A stretch of 11,815 nucleotides of DNA from an uncultured Fidelibacterota bacterium (GTDB lineage Bacteria; Marinisomatota; Marinisomatia; SCGC-AAA003-L08; GCA-002707645), in assembly GCA_913020255.1 (NCBI GenBank), contig CAJWAW010000021.1, positions 1 through 11,815 of the forward strand. Reading direction: 5' to 3'. This document shows positions 5,893 through 11,815 of the stretch, in pieces. The notes under the pieces are model-generated. The model did no database searches. It saw only the letters and a list, made by a program, of their open reading frames with translations, and was not told where the DNA came from. The stretch's first letter is position 1. Each line of letters opens with the position of its first letter. A program made the position numbers and the translations under genes.

Positions 5893-7118
5893 AAGTTGGA
5901 ATTATTAGCATAGGAGATGAGTTGTTAAACGGGTTTACAGTTGATACTAATTCATCTTATATTGCTAAAGAAATTTGTTCTTATGATAATTTGGATGTTA
6001 ACTCAATCATTTCTGTAAAAGATAATATGGAAGATATTGAATTAACACTAAAATATCATATTGAAAATAGTTTCAATTTATTATTTATAACAGGTGGGCT
6101 AGGACCTACCCATGATGATATTACTAAGAAAACACTTTGTAGATTTTTTAACTCATCTTTAATTTTATTTGAGCCTCATTTTTTGAAATTAAAAAAAAAG
6201 CTTAAAACATATAAGATTAAAAGTGAGTCTCACATTGAATCTCAATCTATGATTTTAGATATTAGCAAGCCAATCAATAATGATTTTGGGATGGCTCTAG
6301 GAATGTCAATACAACATAAAAAAACAACTTTGCTTATTTTGCCAGGTGTACCTAATGAGATGAAACATATGCTGCATGATACTATTATTCCTGATTTGAT
6401 AAATCCACTATATAAAAAAAGTTTAAATTATATTACTTTACTTACCACAGGTATTTATGAAAGTAAATTATATCAAATTTTAAAAACTATAATTGAAAAA
6501 AATAAAAAAGATTACAAGGTATCTTTTTTACCTAGCTATACTGGGGTTAAGGTTCGATTGATGGATTTAAAGAAAGATGAAAAATTATTTTTAAAATTTA
6601 AAGATGTTATTTTAGAAAAGATTGATAAATATGTCTATGGATTTAATAATGATAAAATAGAAAATATAGTATCCAAGCTAATTAATAATAGTAATTATAC
6701 TCTATCAATTGCCGAATCATGCACAGGGGGTCTATTATCAAAGACAGTTACAGATATCGATGGCTGTTCAAATTTTTATAAAGGTAGTATTGTTGCTTAT
6801 GATAATAGTATAAAAATAGATCAACTCGATATACCTGAAAATATTTTGAAAGATTATGGAGCTGTTAGTAAAGAGGTAGCAATTGAAATGGCTTTGAACG
6901 TTAAAAATAAATTTAAAACTGATATTGGGATTTCTACAACTGGAATTTCAGGTCCGAGTGGAGGTAGTATACAAAAACCAATTGGATTAATATATATTGC
7001 AGTATCTGTAAAAAATAAAATTATATGTAAGAAATTTAATTTAGCTCCATATAGAAAGATTCACAGAAAAATAGCTGTACATACAGCATTGAATCTTCTT
7101 AGAAATCAATTGAAATAA
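5886..7118 (+). CDS. cinA: CinA family protein (MoaB-like domain plus NMN amidohydrolase domain)
   Basis: The 410-residue protein has the standard two-domain layout. The N-terminal molybdopterin-binding-like domain (about 1-165) has VGIISIGDELLNG and GGLGPTHDDIT (70-80), which in CinA proteins carries ADP-ribose/nucleotide pyrophosphatase-type activity. The C-terminal PncC-like domain (about 255-410) has AESCTGGLL (276-284), GAVSKEVAIEMA and TTGISGPSGG (352-361) with KPIG, the signature of nicotinamide-mononucleotide deamidase. The role is pyridine-nucleotide salvage; the competence name is historical and nothing here shows DNA uptake. I chose the ATG at 5886 over an in-frame TTG at 5868 because GGAG (5873-5876) lies nine bases before the ATG and homologues start with this MxKVGIIxIGDE pattern. 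It overlaps the pgpA stop. Confidence 0.93.
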   Translation: MVKVGIISIGDELLNGFTVDTNSSYIAKEICSYDNLDVNSIISVKDNMEDIELTLKYHIENSFNLLFITGGLGPTHDDITKKTLCRFFNSSLILFEPHFLKLKKKLKTYKIKSESHIESQSMILDISKPINNDFGMALGMSIQHKKTTLLILPGVPNEMKHMLHDTIIPDLINPLYKKSLNYITLLTTGIYESKLYQILKTIIEKNKKDYKVSFLPSYTGVKVRLMDLKKDEKLFLKFKDVILEKIDKYVYGFNNDKIENIVSKLINNSNYTLSIAESCTGGLLSKTVTDIDGCSNFYKGSIVAYDNSIKIDQLDIPENILKDYGAVSKEVAIEMALNVKNKFKTDIGISTTGISGPSGGSIQKPIGLIYIAVSVKNKIICKKFNLAPYRKIHRKIAVHTALNLLRNQLK

Positions 7119-7125
7119 AAAATGT

Positions 7126-7158
7126 TTGGATTGTATTAATTGTATTTCGTAATATACT
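7126..7158 (+). promoter_or_regulatory. Candidate promoter of lexA-recA
   Basis: The 64-bp gap between cinA and lexA has two overlapping sigma-70-like readings. One is TTGGAT (7126-7131) with TAATAT (7150-7155), 18 bp apart. The other is TTGTAT (7131-7136) with TATACT (7153-7158), 16 bp apart. In both, the -10 box lies inside the palindrome described separately, as expected if the bound repressor occludes RNA polymerase. In an AT-rich genome such boxes are common, so the assignment rests mainly on position. Confidence 0.5.
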
Positions 7159-7174
7159 TACGAGAAACTTACGG
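7147..7174 (+). promoter_or_regulatory. Candidate LexA operator (SOS box)
   Basis: A perfect inverted repeat TCGTAA (7147-7152) - TATAC - TTACGA (7158-7163) lies 20 bp before the lexA start and covers the candidate -10 box. A third half-site in direct orientation, TTACGG (7169-7174), follows. The three half-sites begin at 7147, 7158 and 7169, exactly 11 bp apart, about one helical turn. LexA commonly represses its own gene through a palindrome at the promoter, which fits. The motif is not the E. coli CTG-N10-CAG or the Gram-positive GAAC-N4-GTTC type. Confidence 0.55.
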
Positions 7175-7182
7175 GTATAAAT

Positions 7183-7779
7183 ATGATGTCACCAAAAAAA
7201 CAAAGATTTATTGATTATATAAGAATTTTTATAGAGGATAATGATAGACCTCCAACGTTCGTAGAAATAATGAGTGGATTAGGTTTTAAATCACTAGGAA
7301 CAGTTAATTGGTATATCGTAGAGTTAGAAAAAGATGGGTTAATAGAAAGAAAAAAAGGATTTAATGGCAAAAGAGCATTATCCCTATTAGAAGAGAAGAT
7401 TAGTAATAAACTTCCTATGCTAGGTTTAGTCGCGGCAGGTATGCCAATAGAAGTTTTCGATAATGTTGAATATGTTGATGTACCATCAAAATATATTAAT
7501 AATGAAAATTATGTTTTAAAAGTTGATGGTGATTCAATGGTAAAAGATGGAATAATTGATGGTGATTATGTTGTTGTTAGAAAAGATAATATTGCTAAGC
7601 CTGGTCAAACAGTTGTTGCAATTGTTAATGGTGAAGCAACATTAAAAAGGTTTTATATTGGTGAAAATGGAGTTGAATTACATCCAAGAAACGATAACTA
7701 TAATATAATACATATATCATCAGATGATGAGTTACAAATTCAAGGTCAAGTTTTAGGTGTTTTTAGAGAATATAACTAA
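7183..7779 (+). CDS. lexA: LexA SOS-response repressor
   Basis: LexA represses DNA-damage genes and inactivates itself when RecA filaments form on single-stranded DNA. The 198-residue protein has an N-terminal winged helix-turn-helix (1-70) with [21 protein letters not shown], a hinge, and an S24 peptidase domain. All self-cleavage elements are visible: the Ala85-Gly86 bond in GLVAAGMP, nucleophile Ser118 in GDSMV and Lys155 in ATLKRF. The recognition helix ([14 protein letters not shown]) departs from the common STVHRHL-like pattern, consistent with a different operator. Two adjacent ATG codons (7183 and 7186) are possible starts; a weak GGG lies at 7173-7175. recA begins 17 bp downstream, so both genes are likely transcribed from the promoter upstream of lexA. 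Confidence 0.95.
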   Translation: MMSPKKQRFIDYIRIFIEDNDRPPTFVEIMSGLGFKSLGTVNWYIVELEKDGLIERKKGFNGKRALSLLEEKISNKLPMLGLVAAGMPIEVFDNVEYVDVPSKYINNENYVLKVDGDSMVKDGIIDGDYVVVRKDNIAKPGQTVVAIVNGEATLKRFYIGENGVELHPRNDNYNIIHISSDDELQIQGQVLGVFREYN

Positions 7780-7796
7780 AAAGGGGTATTTTTATA

Positions 7797-8789
7797 ATGG
7801 CAGATAAAAAAAATAATTTAAATCTTGTTATAGAGCAAATTAAAAAACAAACAAAAGATCCTAACGCTATCATGAGATTAGGTGATGGGAAAAAATTAAT
7901 AAAAAATATTGAAGTTATACCATCTGGGTCAATTTCTTTAAATGTAGCTCTAGGAATTGGAGGTTTACCTAAAGGAAGAATTGTTGAAATATATGGTCCA
8001 GAATCATCAGGAAAAACTACACTTACACTGCATGTTATTGCTGAAGCTCAAAAAGCTAAAGGAACAGCTGCATTTATTGATGTAGAGCATGCATTAGATC
8101 CAGCGTATGCAAAGAATTTAGGTGTCGATATAAATAATTTATTAATTTCACAACCTGACGATGGTGAACAAGCATTAGAAATTGCAGAAGCATTAATAAG
8201 AAGTGGTGAGTTAGATGTACTAGTAATTGACTCAGTTGCCGCTTTAGTGCCAAAAGCTGAACTTGATGGTGAAATGGGTGATTCACACATGGGGCTACAT
8301 GCAAGATTGATGTCTCAAGCAATGAGAAAATTAACAGCAATTGTTAGTAAATCTAAAACCTGTGTTATTTTTATTAATCAAATCCGTCATAAAATTGGAA
8401 TAATGTTTGGTAATCCCGAAACAACAACTGGAGGAAATGCACTTAAATTCTATTCATCTTTAAGGTTGGAAATTAGGCGTAAAGGACAAATAAAAGATGG
8501 TGAGCGAGTAATAGGTAATAGAACTATTGTTAAAGTAGCTAAAAATAAGTTGGCTCCCCCTTTTACCAAAGTAGAATTTGATATACTTTATGGACAGGGT
8601 ATTTCTTATGAGGGAGATTTAATAGAAAATGCATTGAATGGTGATATATTACTTCAATCAGGCTCATGGTTTTCTTATGAAAATGAGAAAGTTGCCCAAG
8701 GTAGAGAGAACCTTAGATTGTTACTTAAGGAAAATAAAACACTTAGAAAATCTATTGAGGATAAAGTTAAGTTATTTTTAGATATATAA
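7797..8789 (+). CDS. recA: Recombinase RecA
   Basis: RecA forms ATP-dependent filaments on single-stranded DNA, drives strand exchange and stimulates LexA self-cleavage. Visible elements are Walker A GPESSGKT (67-74), catalytic Glu97 in IDVEHALD, Walker B VLVIDS (141-146), and loop 2 beginning at Gln195 ([20 protein letters not shown]), where His198 occupies a variable position. The C-terminal domain has KNKLAPPF and [12 protein letters not shown]. At 330 residues it is shorter than the approximately 350 of E. coli RecA: it ends at KLFLDI and lacks the acidic C-terminal tail. AAAGGGG (7780-7786) is a good ribosome site 10 bases before the ATG. No separate promoter or operator fits in the 17-bp gap after lexA, and no recX follows. 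An intrinsic terminator ends the unit. Confidence 0.98.
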   Translation: MADKKNNLNLVIEQIKKQTKDPNAIMRLGDGKKLIKNIEVIPSGSISLNVALGIGGLPKGRIVEIYGPESSGKTTLTLHVIAEAQKAKGTAAFIDVEHALDPAYAKNLGVDINNLLISQPDDGEQALEIAEALIRSGELDVLVIDSVAALVPKAELDGEMGDSHMGLHARLMSQAMRKLTAIVSKSKTCVIFINQIRHKIGIMFGNPETTTGGNALKFYSSLRLEIRRKGQIKDGERVIGNRTIVKVAKNKLAPPFTKVEFDILYGQGISYEGDLIENALNGDILLQSGSWFSYENEKVAQGRENLRLLLKENKTLRKSIEDKVKLFLDI

Positions 8790-8910
8790 ATAAAAGTGAC
8801 CTACATCAATTTTATATCTATTTAATTGAATTAACTTTTAGTTGTAAGATATTAGTAATTATACTTAATCCCTTCGTCTTACTCCTCAACAACCTTGAAA
8901 TATGAATATA

Positions 8911-8939
8911 AGAAACTCCCGAAAGGGAGTTTCTTTTTT
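8911..8939 (+). terminator. Rho-independent terminator after recA
   Basis: GAAACTCCC (8912-8920), loop GAAA, GGGAGTTTC (8925-8933), then six T (8934-8939): a perfect 9-bp stem (10 with the flanking A-T pair) and U-tract. It ends the rightward recA transcript. It also lies 25-50 bp beyond the end of the leftward protease gene. Read leftward the tract after the stem is only TTATATT, so it would be a weaker terminator in that direction. The 121 bases between recA and the hairpin (8790-8910) show no gene; only a weak GTAAGA (8844-8849) / TCTTAC (8877-8882) pairing is visible. Confidence 0.95.
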
Positions 8940-8963
8940 CTCGTTGTATTTTTTTGATTAAAT

Positions 8964-11813
8964 TTATAATATTAAATTGATAAGACTTACTACATCAAGC
9001 ACATCAACAGTACCATCACCATTTAAATCTGCTGAAGCCATTTGTTGAGTACTACCAAGAACTACATTAATAATAATAACCACATCTTGTACATTGATCT
9101 GTCCATCAGCATTTAAATCGCCAGATAAAATATTAGAAGTTATATAGCTTCCTGTTTTATGCTGATCTCCACGATATGTGTACCAGTAAAACTGATTATT
9201 ACTGGTGTTATTTTTAATATCAATAACTGCTAAATTTTGAGCAGTACCAATGATTATTTCCATATCGTTATCATTATCTAAATTAATAACACTTGGGGAA
9301 CTTTGGAAACCAACTCCAAAATCTAAGGGGTAATTTTCAAATGCAGTACCATCTATATTAAATATAAGCAATTTACCATTTTCTGTTGCTGATATTACCT
9401 CAGCAATATCATCACCATTTAAATCAGAAAATACTGGAGATGCATTTATATCATCATCACCAATATACTTTGGCCAATTATCTAGACTGTTACCATATAC
9501 ATCAATACCATATAAATATCCATCTTTAGCTCCATAAAAAATTGCTAATTGATTATTTATTTCAATAAAACCTGGCTCTGAAATAATATCATCACCTGCA
9601 GTTACTTGAAATGAAATTGATCCATCTATATTAATACCATAGAAATTACCACCTGTATCTCCAGCTAAAATTAATATTGAACCATTATTATCAATTATTG
9701 ATGGGGCTGTTTTAAATTTATAATCTCCCTCAAATAGGGTATAAAGATTACCATCATCATATATTATTTGAATTAATTTTTCATTCTCTGTAGCTACAAT
9801 AATATCATCCTTCCCATTTTGATCTATATCATATATTGCTACACCTCTAAGTACCTTTTCATCGATACTTACTGGAAAATTGTTAACAGCTGTTCCATCA
9901 TGATTTATTGCAAATACATCTCCTGAATTAGAATAGCCTGCAAATACAATTTCTAGATAGTCATCATTATCAAGATTAGCTAAGGATGCTGTACCCATTA
10001 AATATTGGTCAGTTTCATACTCTAGTTCGATGTTGCCATATTCATCAATTATATAACATTTTTTATTTTTTGATGTTATTACTATTTCAGTTTCTCCATC
10101 ATTATCAATATCAGCTGCTGATGGAGAACCCCATATTTCCTTACTATTACCTTCAAATTCTATTGGAAATCCACTTAATGCATTCCCGGAATTATCTATA
10201 CCATGGAAAAAACCATTGTCATCACCAAAAAAGATTTCATCAATTGAATCGTTGTTAATATCAATAATTAGTGGAGATGATTTTATTGTTGTAACAGCAT
10301 CATATGCCTGTCCATTTTCATCAGTTGTAGTTAAAACGTATGGAAATCCAACTTGGTTTAAAGATGCATTAATATCTAAAACATAGTCATTAATATTTGA
10401 TTCACTATTTCCAAATGACAAAATAGATAGATTTAATTGGTGATCGGATAAGTTAATATCTTCAGATAATTCAATAATAAATGGTGTGTTATTATTAATA
10501 TAGGTGTTGCCAGCATTTAAATTATTTATTGATATTTGTTCATTTAGTATATTTAAGTAAGGATTATCAGTTGACAATAATAATTCAGCTGAGTTAGCAT
10601 CATTCCATGGAATTAAATTTTCAATAGTTATATATAGTCTTATAGATTCACCTGGATTTACAACTGAATCACCGTCTCCAGAGAATTCATTATAAGTATA
10701 ATTTTGTAAAACAACGTTAGGATTATTTAGAGTTTGGGGTTCAATATTTATGAGAGCTCCTTGCCCAGAATCAAATCCATTTAGTGAGCTTAATAAAAAA
10801 TATCCATTTTGAGATCCACCCCAACCCCAATTGTTATGAAAATAATCTTCATCATAGCCATCAATATTCCAGGCATGTCCACCATCATCGCTATATCCTA
10901 CGTAAATGATTGGTCTATTGCCGTTTAATTCATTTTGAAGTAATGATCTATATTGAGAAGAAGAATTACCAGGATAAACATCATTTAAACTATTTTTAAA
11001 TAAAAAATAATCTTTCATGGCTCTTTCAGTAGTATTCCCATTTCCAAAAACATTAGCACCTGAACCATCAGCGCCATAGCCCATATTCACAGCAACTCCA
11101 CAGTGATATAATAATTCTTGTGTTTCACTAGTGGGGTATGTGTTAGGCATTTGAGAGTAATCATAGTTTGCTGAACCAAAATTAGCAAATTGATAACCAT
11201 AGTCCCAGTGAGTATAGCCATGAGATCCTGAGCCTATATTTGGAAAAGACCAGTAATGCATTACTTGAGCCATAGATACTGCAACACAGCCTACAAGCGC
11301 TTGTCCACCTGGACCATTTGAGTCTGCTGGACATAATGTATTCCAACCTGATCCTTGATCAAATCTTGCAGAAAGTAAAGGACTAACCGAGGATCTAGAT
11401 TCATTGTAATCTTGATTTTTAGAAAATTTTTCCCATTGATTTTTAATTTCTTGGTCTTGAATATTCTTAGTTATTTGTTCATCTAATTCTTTTGTATATA
11501 GATCAAATAAGTAATCAATATTTGATGGATAATCACCAATTTTAAAATTATTCTCAAAACTATATCCCAATATAGGCATTAGTAGATCATCAGCTGCAAT
11601 TAATATAAATCCATTTGGTTTTAAATCAACAACGTAAAAGATATCTTTATTGTTATGATTTAGTTTTTTTATTTTATCAACAGAGAATATTGATGAAGTT
11701 CGATTATTTTTATAATAAAAGAAATTTTCGCTAATATTTAAAGCTCTTTCCTCACTAACAACTTCTGCAGAAATAAGATTTATACAAAATATTAATAATA
11801 ATTTAGTTTTCAG
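8964..11813 (-). CDS. Secreted C10-family (streptopain-like) cysteine protease with beta-propeller and dockerin-like C-terminus (5' end outside window)
   Basis: The frame is open from 11813 leftward to the stop at 8964-8966, so the start codon lies just beyond the right edge and 949 residues are visible. The ATG at 11579 is internal. Visible residues 1-16 (KTKLLLIFCINLISA) are a signal peptide. An inhibitory propeptide follows (about 20-90; FYVVDLKPNGFILIAADD, then ILGYSF), as in C10 zymogens. The catalytic Cys is residue 176 in GCVAVSMAQVMHYW (codon 11286-11288) and the catalytic His is residue 313 in GGHAWNIDGY (10875-10877), followed by NNWGWGG. An Ig-like linker (about 365-480) precedes eight FG-GAP/VCBS-like repeats starting near 513, 563, 607, 656, 702, 745, 790 and 838 (pattern SP-x4-D-NDG-x-EI), probably a beta-propeller. 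The last 52 residues form two dockerin/EF-hand-like calcium motifs. It is probably an exported or surface protease for protein degradation; the substrate is unknown. Confidence 0.92.
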   Translation of the reverse strand: MKTKLLLIFCINLISAEVVSEERALNISENFFYYKNNRTSSIFSVDKIKKLNHNNKDIFYVVDLKPNGFILIAADDLLMPILGYSFENNFKIGDYPSNIDYLFDLYTKELDEQITKNIQDQEIKNQWEKFSKNQDYNESRSSVSPLLSARFDQGSGWNTLCPADSNGPGGQALVGCVAVSMAQVMHYWSFPNIGSGSHGYTHWDYGYQFANFGSANYDYSQMPNTYPTSETQELLYHCGVAVNMGYGADGSGANVFGNGNTTERAMKDYFLFKNSLNDVYPGNSSSQYRSLLQNELNGNRPIIYVGYSDDGGHAWNIDGYDEDYFHNNWGWGGSQNGYFLLSSLNGFDSGQGALINIEPQTLNNPNVVLQNYTYNEFSGDGDSVVNPGESIRLYITIENLIPWNDANSAELLLSTDNPYLNILNEQISINNLNAGNTYINNNTPFIIELSEDINLSDHQLNLSILSFGNSESNINDYVLDINASLNQVGFPYVLTTTDENGQAYDAVTTIKSSPLIIDINNDSIDEIFFGDDNGFFHGIDNSGNALSGFPIEFEGNSKEIWGSPSAADIDNDGETEIVITSKNKKCYIIDEYGNIELEYETDQYLMGTASLANLDNDDYLEIVFAGYSNSGDVFAINHDGTAVNNFPVSIDEKVLRGVAIYDIDQNGKDDIIVATENEKLIQIIYDDGNLYTLFEGDYKFKTAPSIIDNNGSILILAGDTGGNFYGINIDGSISFQVTAGDDIISEPGFIEINNQLAIFYGAKDGYLYGIDVYGNSLDNWPKYIGDDDINASPVFSDLNGDDIAEVISATENGKLLIFNIDGTAFENYPLDFGVGFQSSPSVINLDNDNDMEIIIGTAQNLAVIDIKNNTSNNQFYWYTYRGDQHKTGSYITSNILSGDLNADGQINVQDVVIIINVVLGSTQQMASADLNGDGTVDVLDVVSLINLIL
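8967..9122 (-). other. Dockerin-type duplicated calcium-binding C-terminal tail
   Basis: The protease ends in two copies of an EF-hand-like unit: GDLNADGQINVQDVVIIINV (9063-9122) and ADLNGDGTVDVLDVVSLINL (8973-9032). Each has the D-x-N-x-D-G-x-[IV]-[ND]-V-x-D calcium loop and a following hydrophobic helix, as in type I dockerins. There is no cellulosome context, so docking to a cohesin is unlikely to be polysaccharide-related. Use as a sorting or anchoring tag is an inference from its extreme C-terminal place and short length. Confidence 0.8.
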
Positions 11814-11815
11814 GT

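Noticed and set aside
6191..6199. A9 run in cinA as a slippage site
   Set aside because: It encodes Lys in a surface segment, not at a domain boundary; expected by chance in such AT-rich DNA.
8048..8340. Leftward open frames opposite recA
   Set aside because: They lie wholly antisense to a highly conserved gene, have low-complexity Ser/Leu/His composition and no ribosome site.
8844..8882. GTAAGA/TCTTAC pairing as a small RNA or second terminator
   Set aside because: Six pairs with a 27-base loop and no T tract; too weak to support.
9986..10258. Rightward open frame opposite the protease gene
   Set aside because: His/Tyr/Leu-rich translation is the mirror of the Asp/Asn-rich propeller repeats; no ribosome site.
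9200..10300. Repeated Asp/Asn-rich blocks as a DNA repeat or CRISPR
   Set aside because: The repeats are protein-level propeller blades with diverged DNA, not identical units with spacers.
11577..11579. ATG as start of the C10 protease
   Set aside because: The frame continues 78 codons upstream to the window edge and encodes a signal peptide and propeptide, so this Met is internal.

Overview
The window is a very AT-rich, gene-dense piece of a Gram-negative-type chromosome. I infer a marine bacterium near Candidatus Marinimicrobia (SAR406 / Neomarinimicrobiota). The grounds are the AT bias, an apparent outer-membrane beta-barrel, and a large secreted protease ending in a dockerin-like repeat pair, a tail I associate with that group. 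This placement rests on pattern recognition, not on a tree.

Layout: everything from the left edge to about 8.8 kb reads rightward. At 2-2077 lie the 3' part of a beta-barrel gene, a small two-helix membrane protein and a small charged protein. At 2087-2351 is a large-type bacterial SRP RNA. It is followed without a visible terminator by dnaX (2366-3985), ybaB/ebfC, recR, pgsA, pgpA and cinA, which overlap or nearly touch. After a 64-bp gap holding a promoter and a palindromic operator candidate come lexA and recA (7183-8789), then a strong intrinsic terminator at 8911-8939. The rest (8964 to the right edge) is one long leftward gene for a secreted C10-family cysteine protease whose first codons lie beyond the window.

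How the genes fit together: the SRP RNA serves co-translational protein targeting. dnaX encodes the clamp-loader ATPase of replication. YbaB and RecR belong to DNA binding and recombinational gap repair. PgsA and PgpA do two successive steps of phosphatidylglycerol synthesis. CinA is a nucleotide/NMN-recycling protein. LexA and RecA are repressor and co-protease/recombinase of the SOS response and appear to share one damage-inducible unit. The order joins two neighbourhoods known from Bacillus (scr-dnaX-yaaK-recR and pgsA-cinA-recA), with pgpA and lexA added.

The observations most worth a second look are: (a) a T9 run in dnaX at the end of clamp-loader domain III, where slippage in either direction gives an immediate stop and a gamma-like short subunit; (b) loss of the usual four-cysteine zinc module from DnaX; (c) three half-sites spaced exactly 11 bp apart over the lexA promoter, a candidate lineage-specific SOS box; (d) the architecture of the C10 protease with beta-propeller and dockerin-like tail. 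I see no CRISPR array, tRNA, rRNA, insertion sequence or prophage.
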